Positions 8,968-18,462 of a stretch of 64,000 bases of DNA are shown piece by piece. A program made the translations under genes and the position numbers. The notes below the pieces were generated by a model. That model was not told the DNA's origin. It searched no databases and saw only the letters and a program-made list of their open reading frames with translations. The DNA lies in the NCBI GenBank assembly GCA_029866005.1, contig JARXAE010000008.1, positions 25,754-89,753 of the forward strand, read 5' to 3'. The DNA is from Fimbriimonas sp. (lineage in GTDB: Bacteria; Armatimonadota; Fimbriimonadia; Fimbriimonadales; Fimbriimonadaceae). Positions within the stretch are counted from its first letter, which is position 1, and each line of letters starts with the position of its first letter.

Positions 8968-9000
8968 CCCCTTCTCACCCATCCAAAGTAAACTAGGACC

Positions 9001-9942
9001 GTGGAGAAAATACTTCTCGCCGCCCCTCGAGGATTCTGTGCAGGCGTCGCATTTGCGATTGAAGTCGTTGACCTTGCGCTGAAGGCGTATGGCGCGCCCT
9101 TGTACGTACGTCACGCGATTGTCCACAACGAATGGGTTGTGAAATCCTTCGAAGCACGAGGAGTGATATTTGTTGAGGATGTCAATGAAATTCCTAATGG
9201 AATGCCGGTTGTATTCTCTGCTCACGGCGTCTCACCCGAGGTAAGGCGAATTGCCTCCGAGCGAAACCTTACCATTGTCGATGCAACTTGTCCCTTGGTC
9301 ACCAAGGTTCATAACGAAGCGAAGCACTACGCAAAGAAGGACTTCTTCATGATCTACATTGGCCATCAAGGTCATGTTGAGGCAGAGGGGACGATGGGAG
9401 AAGCACCGGACCGGATGGTGTTGGTGGAAACTCCAGAAGATGCCGAGAAGCTGGAGATTCCTCACTACGACAATCTTGCCGTACTTTCTCAAACCACACT
9501 CAGTGTTGATGAAGTCACTTCAACAATGGCCGTTCTTGAGCGACGGTTTCCGCACATTCAGAGTCCTCCGAAAGGAGATATTTGCTACGCAACGACAAAT
9601 CGTCAAGCTGCAATTCGGGTGATGGCAGCCGAGTGCGACCTGTTCTTGATCGTAGGATCCACTACTTCGTCGAACTCGAACCGCCTCCGTGAGGTTGCCG
9701 AACAATTTGGGGCGGAGGCTCACCTTTTGATGTCGCCAGACCAAATAAAACCAGAGTGGAGAACTAATTTCAAGTGCATTGGCATCTCGAGTGGAGCCTC
9801 AACACCGGAAGTCTTGGTTGAGGAAATTATTGGTTCCCTCCTCGATGGCCGGGCAATTCCAGTCGAGGTTGTGGAGACGGTCAAAGAAGAGATCACCTTC
9901 CGTCCGAATCGCGACTTGATCGAACTGGCTCAATCTCGCTAA
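9001..9942 (+). CDS. ispH: 4-hydroxy-3-methylbut-2-enyl diphosphate reductase
   Basis: Last enzyme of the MEP pathway, reducing HMBPP to IPP and DMAPP with a [4Fe-4S] cluster. The three cluster cysteines are in APRGFCAGV (near residue 13), DATCPLVTKVH (near 98) and GDICYATTNRQ (near 198). The substrate-site residues IVHNEWVV and SAHGVSPEV are also seen. At 313 residues it is of standard length. Translation begins at GTG 9001. It lies between the EF-G gene and a tRNA-Gly, in the same 7-kb zone as ispG and ispDF. Confidence 0.97.
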   Translation: MEKILLAAPRGFCAGVAFAIEVVDLALKAYGAPLYVRHAIVHNEWVVKSFEARGVIFVEDVNEIPNGMPVVFSAHGVSPEVRRIASERNLTIVDATCPLVTKVHNEAKHYAKKDFFMIYIGHQGHVEAEGTMGEAPDRMVLVETPEDAEKLEIPHYDNLAVLSQTTLSVDEVTSTMAVLERRFPHIQSPPKGDICYATTNRQAAIRVMAAECDLFLIVGSTTSSNSNRLREVAEQFGAEAHLLMSPDQIKPEWRTNFKCIGISSGASTPEVLVEEIIGSLLDGRAIPVEVVETVKEEITFRPNRDLIELAQSR

Positions 9943-10144
9943 GCTCTGGCCCGCGTAAGGATTGGAGTCCAGCGGATTCAGAGTCCGTGTACTCAAAGTT
10001 TGATTTGACGAGGCTGAAATCACTTAACCAAGTCAGACTTACCTTGGTGATCAGGGAGGTAGTACCAGCCTCAGGATAAACCTACATTTACTCAGAATAT
10101 CGGCCTGGATTCAGCCTCGGATTAAGAAGGTCCGCAAACAAAAA
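9943..10144. other. intergenic gap, no gene seen
   Basis: About 200 bases between ispH and tRNA-Gly with stops in all frames I checked. It contains a small hairpin (ACCAAG pairing with CTTGGT near 10028-10047). It also contains CGGATTCAGAGTCCG near 9973-9987, which looks like a tRNA T-arm but has no partner arms. Downstream of the minus-strand tRNA there is no obvious U-tract terminator. Confidence 0.5.
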
Positions 10145-10219
10145 TGGAGCGGGCAACGAGATTCGAACCCGCGACCTACTCCTTGGCAAGGAGTCGCTCT
10201 ACCACTGAGCTATGCCCGC
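10145..10219 (-). tRNA. tRNA-Gly (GCC)
   Basis: Full cloverleaf on the minus strand. Acceptor GCGGGCA pairs with TGCCCGC, the D-arm reads TAGCTCAGTGGTAGAGC, the anticodon stem-loop CTCCTTGCCAAGGAG gives anticodon GCC, and the T-arm contains GGGTTCGAATC. A discriminator U and an encoded CCA end follow. Confidence 0.97.
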
Positions 10220-10286
10220 TCGCGGACTTATATGATACCGCCTTCTTAACGCACTGGGTCAAGTCTTGCAGTCATAATCCTTGCTA

Positions 10287-11018
10287 ATGAGTCCCCAACT
10301 TTCATCTCTGCTTGCCATCGTTCGGGAGCAGGGGGAGTTTGCATCTTCAACAGATCTGCGTTCGGATGTCAGTCTTAAAGGGGATGGAAGCGTTGTTACT
10401 GGCACCGACGTCGCCGTCGAGCGCGCTCTCCGTAAAAGTCTTCCGTGTCTTGCCGAGGGGACATCTTTCTGGGGTGAAGAGTTGGGATGGGAGACGATTG
10501 CCCCCGCTGGCATATGGCTCGTTGATCCGATTGACGGAACCTCAAACTACGCTTCCGGAAATCCGCTCTGGGGTATTTCTGTTGCTCTGCAGGACTCAGT
10601 TGGTCTTCGTCTCGGTTGCATCGTTTTACCGGAACTCGGTTTTGAACTTTGCTCAGAGCGCGGTGGAGGAGCCTATTGGAACGGCGAGCGGTTACCGTTT
10701 CTAAGCGCAACGGAAACCAAACCCCACGAACTCATTAGCGTCAATGATTCTGCCTTGCGACAACTTGACGGAAACGTGATCGGAAAGCCGAGACTCTGCG
10801 GAGCTTTCGTGGTTGATGGCGCATTCACGGTGCGCCGGTGGTTCAAGAGCCTGTATGGCGTGAATGAAAAGCTTTACGACGTCGCGGCAACGGTCCTCGC
10901 AGCTCGGGAAATTGGGCTTGACGCTCGCTACTGTGACGGCTCAGATTGGAATGAACGAGATCTTCTTACTAACGAAAACATCCGAATGCCGTGGGAAATC
11001 GGGTTCATTAACGGCTGA
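10287..11018 (+). CDS. inositol-monophosphatase-family phosphatase
   Basis: Mg-dependent sugar-phosphate phosphatase of the IMPase/HisN/CysQ superfamily, 243 residues from ATG 10287 (the ORF track starts two codons earlier at TTG). The metal-binding motif DPIDGTSNYASG is near residues 80-91, after the upstream metal-binding acidic EELGWE. The C-terminal LYDVAATVLAAREIG stands where the family has its final metal aspartate. Substrate could be inositol phosphate, histidinol phosphate or another phosphate ester; the neighbours do not decide. It converges with ispDF, overlapping by 11 bp. Confidence 0.88.
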   Translation: MSPQLSSLLAIVREQGEFASSTDLRSDVSLKGDGSVVTGTDVAVERALRKSLPCLAEGTSFWGEELGWETIAPAGIWLVDPIDGTSNYASGNPLWGISVALQDSVGLRLGCIVLPELGFELCSERGGGAYWNGERLPFLSATETKPHELISVNDSALRQLDGNVIGKPRLCGAFVVDGAFTVRRWFKSLYGVNEKLYDVAATVLAAREIGLDARYCDGSDWNERDLLTNENIRMPWEIGFING

Positions 11019-12138
11019 CAGAAGCCGTCGCAAAAGCACAGATTCCTTCCGCACGACCGATCGCACCCAATCCCTCATTAGTCGTGGCCTTGATGCTCAC
11101 GCGCTCCAATTCAACTCCAATGAGCTGGGCCAGCCGTTCTCGAATCTCCAACGACCGAGGCATGATTTTGGGCCTCTCTGCTTGAATAGCAATATCGATG
11201 TGATTGACGGTCCAACCCGCGCGGTGAACTCGCCGGACTGCTTCAACGAGAAAATCCGATGACGCTCGATTTTTGTTGGCCAGATCATCATTGGGAAAGA
11301 GCTGACCGATATCTCCGGCTGAAATTGCGCCGAGAAGAGCATCGACAACCGCATGGAGCACAACATCCGCATCGGAATGCCCCTCAAGACCAGTTTCGCC
11401 TGGAAAGAGGACACCACCAAGCCAACAGGGACGGTCTCCATCTGAGGAAAATCTGTGAATGTCATACCCGAGCCCTGTTCGACTTTCTGAGCCCAGCAAG
11501 GCGCGGGCTCGAGCCAAATCCTGAGGAGTCGTAATCTTGAAATTTGCTGGGTCACCCATCACGTGGTGAGTACGGTACCCGGCTTTCGCAAGCAGCTCAA
11601 CATCGTCAGTGACACCTTCGATGCCCTGAGTGATCGCCAGGGCAAACATTTCGGTTGGCGCACCTTGTGGGGTTTGGGTCGCAACGAGGTGCGAGCGGTC
11701 CAAGTGCTCGTCAATTTCAGGACCGTCGATAGTCTTTACGGTATCAACAACTGGTATCGCCGCCGCCACGGCCTTACCCTCGAAGATCTTCTGCGACACG
11801 CGATCGATGAGATCTGCTGAAACGAACGGGCGGGCGCCGTCATGAAACATGATTCCCTCGCATCCAATCTGGGAAGCCTTCCAGAGTCCGGCAACTGTCG
11901 AAGCCAGCCGAGTATCACCACCCAGAAGTACTTCTCCCTCGTTACCGACAAGCTGCCTCACTGAAGCAAAGTTTGCGTCACTACAAACTACGAGAACTTC
12001 CGAGATCAACGGATGATCTCGGAACGCAACAAACGAGTGCCACCAAACTGGCTTGCCTTTCAACAAGATCGCGAGTTTGTCGGAACCAAAACGCTGACCT
12101 GATCCAGCGGCGAGGATGACTGCCCCAAGCTTCATCAT
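11008..12138 (-). CDS. ispDF: bifunctional IspD/IspF enzyme
   Basis: Fusion of two MEP-pathway enzymes in 376 residues. Residues 1-220 are IspD (MEP cytidylyltransferase) with the nucleotide-binding AVILAAGSGQRFGSDK and the later FHDGARPFVS. Residues 222-376 are IspF (MEcPP synthase) with GLGYDIHRF, HSDADVVLHAVVDALLGA and the C-terminal KATTNEGLGAIGR. The intervening IspE step is not in the window; fused IspDF proteins are known in other bacteria. It overlaps the upstream PIN-TRAM gene by 4 bp, so they are likely in one operon. Confidence 0.97.
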   Translation of the reverse strand: MMKLGAVILAAGSGQRFGSDKLAILLKGKPVWWHSFVAFRDHPLISEVLVVCSDANFASVRQLVGNEGEVLLGGDTRLASTVAGLWKASQIGCEGIMFHDGARPFVSADLIDRVSQKIFEGKAVAAAIPVVDTVKTIDGPEIDEHLDRSHLVATQTPQGAPTEMFALAITQGIEGVTDDVELLAKAGYRTHHVMGDPANFKITTPQDLARARALLGSESRTGLGYDIHRFSSDGDRPCWLGGVLFPGETGLEGHSDADVVLHAVVDALLGAISAGDIGQLFPNDDLANKNRASSDFLVEAVRRVHRAGWTVNHIDIAIQAERPKIMPRSLEIRERLAQLIGVELERVSIKATTNEGLGAIGRAEGICAFATASVSR

Positions 12139-13298
12139 CGGCGTGGCTTTCGGGCTCGACCGTCAACAGGTTCACCCTCAACCTCGGCAAAGATGAGCTT
12201 CCCACGTTCAGTCTGAATGACCTGGGTGACCATGACCTCGAGAGTCTCGCCAATATGGCCCCGACCATTCTCGACAATGACCATCGTCCCATCCTCAAGG
12301 TAGGCGATTCCTTGACCAATCTGGTTACCCTCACGAACGATGCTTAGCTCCAAATGCTCCTGTGGTAGCACGTTTGGACGAAGAGCTAGGGCGAGGTCGT
12401 TGATGTTAAGTACCCGAACATCCTGAAGCGTCGCCACCCGATTGAGGTTATGGTCATTGGTTACCAAATCCCCTCCTAGAGCTGTGGCGAGCCGCACTAA
12501 GCGCGAATCAACTCCATCACCCTGTTCCGGTGCAAGACGGTCATGAATCCCTACCTCAATGTTAAACTCCGTCTGCATTAGCTTTAGAATGTCGAGACCC
12601 CGTCGACCACGTTGACGGCGAAGGGAGTCATGACTGTCCGCGATGTACTGTAGTTCTTCGAGAACGAACTGGGGAACGTAAATCTGCCCCTCGACGAATC
12701 CGACCCGAGCGACATCGTAGACTCGACCGTCGATAATAACATTGGTATCGAGAATCTTTATCCCGGTTCGCCTGGCGCGAACCTTGCCCCGGTACCACGG
12801 TAAGGACTCCTTCATCGTGTGAAGGGCATAGACGGAGAGGGCAGTAAAGAGAATTCCAATCCCCGTTACGGCAAGTGCAACAACCACCTTATTCGGAATG
12901 ATCGCTAAGAAGAAGTTGATGAAAAACGTGGCGACGAGAAAACCGATGACAGTCCCAACAAACCAAGTCAATTTTTCGCTGTCATCGGTCTGATCCCATT
13001 TGGAACCCAGACGCTCGGTGACTCGGATCAGCAAGGTCGCGATGAACCATCCGACGAGGACACCTGCCCCTACGAGAGGTAGTAGCCCAAAAAAACCTTC
13101 CGGGGCTTTGTACGAGGCGTCCGCAGAGGCACCCAAGCGATCGCCTACCCAATTTCCGCATAGTTCCAACCACTCTCTACCAAACTGAGCAAAGAGTAGC
13201 GCTGAACTCGTCGAGAAAACTGCGAGGATCAGCCACTGAAGCAACGTCCTCCGTTTTTCCGGGCTGACGTTTTTGGTGATGCGCTCTCCTTCGTTCAT
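12135..13298 (-). CDS. PIN-TRAM membrane protein (YacL-like)
   Basis: 387-residue protein with about four hydrophobic segments in residues 20-160, then a PIN nuclease-like domain (ILDTNVIIDGRVYD near 185-198, LVTNDHNLNRVA near 280) and a C-terminal TRAM-type OB domain (EDGTMVIVENGRGHIGE). This layout matches YacL-type proteins, which often stand upstream of ispD; here ispDF does follow with a 4-bp overlap. The PIN acidic residues appear retained, so RNase activity is possible but unproven. A basic tail (RARKPRR) ends the protein. Confidence 0.92.
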   Translation of the reverse strand: MNEGERITKNVSPEKRRTLLQWLILAVFSTSSALLFAQFGREWLELCGNWVGDRLGASADASYKAPEGFFGLLPLVGAGVLVGWFIATLLIRVTERLGSKWDQTDDSEKLTWFVGTVIGFLVATFFINFFLAIIPNKVVVALAVTGIGILFTALSVYALHTMKESLPWYRGKVRARRTGIKILDTNVIIDGRVYDVARVGFVEGQIYVPQFVLEELQYIADSHDSLRRQRGRRGLDILKLMQTEFNIEVGIHDRLAPEQGDGVDSRLVRLATALGGDLVTNDHNLNRVATLQDVRVLNINDLALALRPNVLPQEHLELSIVREGNQIGQGIAYLEDGTMVIVENGRGHIGETLEVMVTQVIQTERGKLIFAEVEGEPVDGRARKPRR

Positions 13299-14663
13299 CT
13301 ACTTTTGCTCCAAAACTTCGATTTTCGCGCCCGAAAGCACGGTAAACGCAAACGCTGTATCAACGTTCCCCTGAGACAGTTTAACATGGGTTGCCGAGAA
13401 TTCCGGAGCATTCGGAATACTATCGTACGGAACCCATTTCGATCCGGTAAATACTTCGACCCAGGCGTGATAGTAAAACGTCCCGTCAAAACTCACCAGT
13501 CCGCTCGCAAGTTTCGTCGGAAGCTTAGCCGCTCGGCACAATGTCGCAGTCAAGATGGCGTAGTCTCGGCAGACGCCAACCTTGGTCTTGAGCACCTCGC
13601 TCGCGTCGCGCAGAATCCCGATTCCGGCGTCTGGTGTCATGATTGCATTGACGAAGGAACGAATCTTCTCTGCCGCTTTACCTGCGTCCGTTGTTGACCC
13701 AACAACCTTTTTTGCAAGGGCGACCATCTTCGGGCTATTGCTTGGGATCAAGTGACTCGCTTTGAGCCAGTTGGGCTCGGCTTTGGCGCAAAGAGCGATA
13801 CTTTTCGAGGGAACCATGACAGGCTGAGTCACGCTGACGATCCATCCCGATTCCGCCTTCTCTGCTTTTTGATAGTCACCTGCAGCCATCCCTCTAAGGT
13901 TGTCTGCTGAGAGACGCACCTTAAGAAATTTCGTATTTTGAGGGTTCCTGATGGCTGGGCTTGGACGAATAGCGGTGACTTCCGCTAGGTCCGGTCGTGA
14001 ACCTGTATCCTTGATTTCTGACAGTGCCTCCGCCTTGGTAAGGGGTTTCATCTCGACCCCTATTGAGGTGCCAACCTTTACAATATCTCCCTTGGCAGAA
14101 AGATAAATCTTCGTGGTTAGTCTAGGATCTTCGACAATTATCGGAGCAATGAAAACCCCTTCCAACTCCTCTTTCTCCCCAAAGAACGCGCGGTTCTTCA
14201 TGAGCGCGACAGAGGTAGGGTCAAAAATGTAGAAGTTCAGTTCCTTCCCGCTGATCCCCGGCTGTGCTTGGAGCGCAGTGACAGGATCGTCAAAAATTCG
14301 GCCGTCCTTTGGCAGGGGAATTGTCGACTTCGAGAGCGCTCCGTTGTTGTTGACACTCGCTTCGATAGAAGTTGCAGCGAACCTAGCCTCGACCGTCTGC
14401 GTTCGACCTGCGCTCGAAGTCAAAAACTTCATCTTCACTGGTTGATTAGCCACGGTAATTGTTTCAGAGTCAACCTTCATCTCGACCTCTGATCCGATTA
14501 GTCCAATTCTCAAAACTGTAAAAGAATGTGACCGCTCCGCGCTCTTGCCTGCGAACACCACCGGTGACGACTCATACAGGGCATAGCCGACCCGCTGACC
14601 CTGGAGATAAACGCCAAAATATTGAGCTTCGAGCACCCCAGCAGCGAGAAAAAGCGTAACCAT
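13299..14663 (-). CDS. transglutaminase-like domain protein, secreted
   Basis: 454 residues with a short hydrophobic N-terminus ending near EAQYFG that looks like a signal peptide. A beta-rich region of unknown type fills residues 20-290. The C-terminal part is a transglutaminase core: Cys in GVCRDYAILTATLCRA, His in YYHAWVEVF and Asp in WVPYDSIPN, the expected catalytic triad. Bacterial proteins of this type may be proteases or peptidoglycan-related, and the substrate is unknown. The gene stops directly before the PIN-TRAM start and diverges from topA. Confidence 0.85.
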   Translation of the reverse strand: MVTLFLAAGVLEAQYFGVYLQGQRVGYALYESSPVVFAGKSAERSHSFTVLRIGLIGSEVEMKVDSETITVANQPVKMKFLTSSAGRTQTVEARFAATSIEASVNNNGALSKSTIPLPKDGRIFDDPVTALQAQPGISGKELNFYIFDPTSVALMKNRAFFGEKEELEGVFIAPIIVEDPRLTTKIYLSAKGDIVKVGTSIGVEMKPLTKAEALSEIKDTGSRPDLAEVTAIRPSPAIRNPQNTKFLKVRLSADNLRGMAAGDYQKAEKAESGWIVSVTQPVMVPSKSIALCAKAEPNWLKASHLIPSNSPKMVALAKKVVGSTTDAGKAAEKIRSFVNAIMTPDAGIGILRDASEVLKTKVGVCRDYAILTATLCRAAKLPTKLASGLVSFDGTFYYHAWVEVFTGSKWVPYDSIPNAPEFSATHVKLSQGNVDTAFAFTVLSGAKIEVLEQK

Positions 14664-14794
14664 AGACCCTTATTAGACGCACATCGGAGCAAGAACCATT
14701 CCAAAGAATTGCAACCTTTTATCAAAACTGGGTACGGTGTCCGCGCAAACACGACATCATAACTAACGCAGCAACGTAGACTCAAAAGGAATTT

Positions 14795-17458
14795 ATGGCA
14801 ACCAAACTGGTCATCGTGGAATCGCCCGCCAAGGCGAAAACCATCGGCGGGTACCTCGGAAAGGATTACGAGGTGCTTGCCAGCATCGGACATATCCGCG
14901 ATCTAGTGCCAAACGGCCGAGGTCTTCCGCCCGAGTTTAAGAAGAAGTGGTGGAGCGACTATGGCGTCGATGTTGATAACAACTTCGAGCCGTTCTATGA
15001 AGTCCCGGCCGAAAAGGCCGCTCAGGTCAAGAAGCTGAAAGATGCACTGAAGTCAAAGGACGAACTGATACTCGCGACTGACGAAGACCGAGAAGGTGAG
15101 GCAATCTCTTGGCACCTTCTCGAAGCATTGAACCCGGCTAAGAAGGTCAAAATCAGCCGCATCGCCTTCCATGAGATCACCAAGGAAGCGATTCAGAAGG
15201 CGATTAAGGAGCCGCGACAGATCGACATGGATCTCGTTGTTGCTCAGGAAACACGTCGAATCCTGGACCGCTTATATGGCTACACGTTGTCGCCGGTTCT
15301 GTGGAGCAAGGTCACCAAAAACCTCTCCGCCGGACGTGTTCAATCCCCAGCAGTTAAGCTTGTTGTCGAGCGAGAACAAGAAAGACGAATTTTCATCGAA
15401 GCCGAATATTGGGACTTGCGGGCTCAGTTCCGAGTCAAAGAAGGTTCGTTCACTGCTGATCTAAAGTTGGTGGATACGAAAAGACTTGCAGAGGGGCGAG
15501 ACTTCGAACCCACAACGGGTCAAACGAAAGGCGAAGTGCTTTGGGTCAATGCCGAAGAGGCAGCCAAGCTTGCCATCGCCGCCCAAAACGCCAAGCCGTA
15601 CGAGGTCGAGAGTCTCACTGAGAAAGAAGGCCGAATGAACCCATCGGCACCGTTCATGACCACGACGTTGCAACAGGATGCGAACCGCAAGTTCAGTTTC
15701 GCGGCAGATCGAACAATGCGGATCGCACAGACCCTGTATGAAGGCGTTGACATCGGTGGAGAGACCACCGGTCTCATCACCTACATGAGAACCGACTCAC
15801 TGACCCTCTCAGGAGAGGCTTTGAGCGGAATCCGTGGCTATATCGGCAAGCACTACCCATCTGCTTTGCCGAGCAAACCAAACCAATACCGCAGCAAGGT
15901 TAAGAACGCTCAGGAAGCGCACGAGGCAATCCGTCCAACCGACGTCAATCGCACACCTTCTTCCGTTCGTGGTCATCTCACCGACGACCAGTTCAAAATC
16001 TACAACTTGATTTGGCAGCGGACCGTCGCCTCTCAGATGATTCCCGCGACAGTATCTCGTACTGAAGCCCTGATAGGCGTTGAAAGCACTAGCGGGCACC
16101 TGACTTTCCAAGCCAACGGCTCCCAAATCCTCGACCCTGGCTTCCTGGCCGTTTATCGTGAAGGTCAGGACGAAGAAGAGGACAGCGGCGATAAGTTGCT
16201 CCCGAGAATGCAACAGGGGCAAGCAGTCGACCTGCTTGATCTTAACGCTCTTGAGCACCACACTTCGGCACCCTCTCGTTACACCGATGCGACCCTGATC
16301 AAACGGCTCGAAGAACTAGGAATCGGGCGACCTTCCACGTACGCGTCAATCATCTCTGTTATCGTCGATCGTGGATATGTGCGGAAGTCAGGCAAGACTC
16401 TGTTCCCAACCTGGCGAGCCTTCATGGCGATGGAGGTTCTTGATGTCCATTTCCGTGAGGTCATGGATTACCAGTTCACCGCTCTGATGGACGAGACATT
16501 GGACGAAGTCTCCGAAGGAAAAGCGAGCGCCAAAGATTATCTGCACTCCTTCTTCCTCGGAACCGAAGCGAAACCTGGTCTCAAGACCATGGTCGAAGAG
16601 CGCAAAACGCAGATTCCCTTCCCTGCCCCCATCATCGGTAATCACCCCGATTCGGGCGAGGTCATCATCGTTCGTAACGGAAAAGATGGCGGTGCGTTTC
16701 TCCAGCTGGGTGATAAAAAGCAGTATGCGAACGTGCCGGATGACTTAGCTCCGGCAGACTTGACCGTTGCCAAAGCAGTGGAGCTTCTAAACTCAAAAGC
16801 CTCCGGAGCTGAGTCGATTGGAGTCCACCCAGAAACCGGTCGAAACCTGCTCCTCAAGTTCCGTCAGGGGTACTACCTTGAAGCCGAGCGAACCGAGCAA
16901 GAGATCGAAGATAAGGTCAAACCGACGTGGATCTCATTGCCTGCCGGAGCTGATCCCAAGGAGCTATCGCAGGACGACCTCAACATTCTTTGCTCCTATC
17001 CGCGCGAAATCAGCAAAGATGTTTTCTTCAAGATGGGCAAGTTTGGTCCGTATGTGGAGAAAGGTGAGGAGCGCCGCACGATTGAAGACTGGCGGGCGGG
17101 TGCGACCATGACCCTCGACGAAGCCGAGGTCATTCTCGCTCAGCCGAAGACTTTCGGAGCGCGCAAGACAGCATCGGCCGGCCCCATCCTTGAATTCGGC
17201 ACCCTTGAGGGTTGCGCAGGAAACGTCCGAGTCCTGAGCGGGCGGTTTGGTCCGTACGTCACCGACGGCGAAACAAATGCAACCCTGCCTAAGGGTAAGG
17301 ATCCGGCGACAGTTACGGCCACTGAAGCTGCCGACATCCTTCAGCGAAAGCGCGATGCCGGTCCTTCAACTCGCAAACCCTTCAAGAAAGCACCAGCGAA
17401 AAAAGCACCCGCAAAGAAGGCGGCGGCGAAAAAGGCTCCAGCAGAAAAGAAGGCGTAG
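14795..17458 (+). CDS. topA: DNA topoisomerase I
   Basis: Type IA topoisomerase relaxing negative supercoils. The N-terminal Toprim domain shows VESPAKAKTIGGYLG and TDEDREGEAISWH. The active-site tyrosine is in GLITYMRTDS near residue 330. The C-terminal third has topoisomerase C-terminal repeats (KFGPYVEKGEERR, RFGPYVTDGETNA) instead of visible four-cysteine zinc fingers. The last 30 residues are a Lys/Ala-rich tail (repeated KKAPAK units), likely for non-specific DNA contact. At 887 residues it is of normal size. ATG 14795 is preceded by AAAAGGAA. Confidence 0.97.
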   Translation: MATKLVIVESPAKAKTIGGYLGKDYEVLASIGHIRDLVPNGRGLPPEFKKKWWSDYGVDVDNNFEPFYEVPAEKAAQVKKLKDALKSKDELILATDEDREGEAISWHLLEALNPAKKVKISRIAFHEITKEAIQKAIKEPRQIDMDLVVAQETRRILDRLYGYTLSPVLWSKVTKNLSAGRVQSPAVKLVVEREQERRIFIEAEYWDLRAQFRVKEGSFTADLKLVDTKRLAEGRDFEPTTGQTKGEVLWVNAEEAAKLAIAAQNAKPYEVESLTEKEGRMNPSAPFMTTTLQQDANRKFSFAADRTMRIAQTLYEGVDIGGETTGLITYMRTDSLTLSGEALSGIRGYIGKHYPSALPSKPNQYRSKVKNAQEAHEAIRPTDVNRTPSSVRGHLTDDQFKIYNLIWQRTVASQMIPATVSRTEALIGVESTSGHLTFQANGSQILDPGFLAVYREGQDEEEDSGDKLLPRMQQGQAVDLLDLNALEHHTSAPSRYTDATLIKRLEELGIGRPSTYASIISVIVDRGYVRKSGKTLFPTWRAFMAMEVLDVHFREVMDYQFTALMDETLDEVSEGKASAKDYLHSFFLGTEAKPGLKTMVEERKTQIPFPAPIIGNHPDSGEVIIVRNGKDGGAFLQLGDKKQYANVPDDLAPADLTVAKAVELLNSKASGAESIGVHPETGRNLLLKFRQGYYLEAERTEQEIEDKVKPTWISLPAGADPKELSQDDLNILCSYPREISKDVFFKMGKFGPYVEKGEERRTIEDWRAGATMTLDEAEVILAQPKTFGARKTASAGPILEFGTLEGCAGNVRVLSGRFGPYVTDGETNATLPKGKDPATVTATEAADILQRKRDAGPSTRKPFKKAPAKKAPAKKAAAKKAPAEKKA

Positions 17459-17500
17459 TCATCTAGGTGCGCACGAGTGGCGACCGTTCGCTCCCATAAT

Positions 17501-17947
17501 ATGAGTGTGGAACTCAAAGAGATTCAGCACGGCACTTCGGAGTATGAGAAGGCGGTTCAGCTCAGGCGTGAAGTGCTTCGGAAGCCGTTGGGACTCGAGT
17601 ACACCCCCGAGCAACTTGCAGCAGAGGCCACTGAACGGCATTTTGTGGGTGAGTGCGGTGAGTCAGGTTCTCCGGAGTATCTTTGCTCCGCCTGCCTTGC
17701 CGAAGAGGAGCCTGGGCTTGCCCGGATTCGACAAGTGGCCGTCAGAGAAGACTGTCAGGGGAAAGGTATCGGAAGAGATTTGATGGAGTTTGTCGAATCA
17801 GAGGCAAAAGCTGCTGGCTATACGAAGGTCATGCTGTGCTCTCGCCACTATGCAATCCCCTTTTATGAGAAGCTGGGTTACGAGTGTGTGAGTGATTGGT
17901 TCGAAGAGGTTGGAATGCCCCATCGGTCCATGATCAAATCACTTTGA
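17501..17947 (+). CDS. GNAT-family N-acetyltransferase
   Basis: Acetyl-CoA dependent acetyltransferase of about 148 residues; acceptor unknown. Motif A is clear (RQVAVREDCQGKGIGRDLM near residues 80-98, with the Q/RxxGxG/A loop). The later ALCSRHYAIPFYEKLGYE is typical of the ElaA/YjcF-like GNAT group. The ORF track opens at GTG 17477, but MSVELKEIQ from ATG 17501 is a more natural start. It begins 43 bp after topA on the same strand and overlaps the end of the convergent gene by 9 bp. Confidence 0.88.
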   Translation: MSVELKEIQHGTSEYEKAVQLRREVLRKPLGLEYTPEQLAAEATERHFVGECGESGSPEYLCSACLAEEEPGLARIRQVAVREDCQGKGIGRDLMEFVESEAKAAGYTKVMLCSRHYAIPFYEKLGYECVSDWFEEVGMPHRSMIKSL

Positions 17948-18334
17948 TCGCCGACGCCGTCGCGGCATCGATGGAAACTTGAGGCCAGATGCTCTCAGCA
18001 TCTGAACCGCCTTCATTACCGTTCCGAGTGTCGCTAGGGCTGGCGCGTAGCGTCCGAAATTAGCCGAACCCAACTGGGCAATCATGGCCAAAGAGTCTGC
18101 ACTTGTCGAGGTCTTTTCTCCCACATTCTTAACTGTGGTCTGAACGTTAGATGCGATGTCGTCGACCTTTGCGGAGATCGAGTCGAGACGATCCGAGATC
18201 CGATCTACTTTGGGCTTCAACTCCTTGCTGAGCTCAAGAACCTTCATAAGCCCGAAGATGAGCACCACGAAGAACACCGCGTTGATCACAAAGAACAACC
18301 CGGAGATCACTAACCACCAAGATGGAATTTCCAC
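17939..18334 (-). CDS. small membrane protein, DUF948-like
   Basis: 131-residue protein. One N-terminal transmembrane helix (residues 6-28) is followed by a heptad-like helical stretch (KPKVDRISDRLDSISAKVDD) of the kind seen in DUF948 and related stalk-like proteins. A short Ala/Leu-rich segment and a strongly basic end (PRRRRRSK) complete it. Function is unknown. It is divergent from the TMEM14-like gene, with a promoter-like sequence in the 128-bp gap. Confidence 0.7.
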   Translation of the reverse strand: MEIPSWWLVISGLFFVINAVFFVVLIFGLMKVLELSKELKPKVDRISDRLDSISAKVDDIASNVQTTVKNVGEKTSTSADSLAMIAQLGSANFGRYAPALATLGTVMKAVQMLRASGLKFPSMPRRRRRSK

Positions 18335-18388
18335 TACTTAATAATAGTCGGTATCGCTTTGTAGAGGCGTAGTCTCATTGGCTAAGTT

Positions 18389-18416
18389 TTGACCATGATT
18401 CGTCGTGCGCTACAAA
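18389..18416 (+). promoter_or_regulatory. candidate sigma-70-type promoter
   Basis: TTGACC and TACAAA are separated by 16 bases, 46 bases upstream of the small membrane gene at 18463. This is a plausible -35/-10 pair for that gene; no other support. Confidence 0.4.
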
Positions 18417-18462
18417 GTTTTGCCGGATGGTGAAGCGTGTTTAGCGAAGTAAACTCCTGATA

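Noticed and set aside
9973-9987. tRNA T-arm-like sequence CGGATTCAGAGTCCG
   Set aside because: No partner acceptor, D or anticodon arm nearby, and the fifth loop base does not fit.
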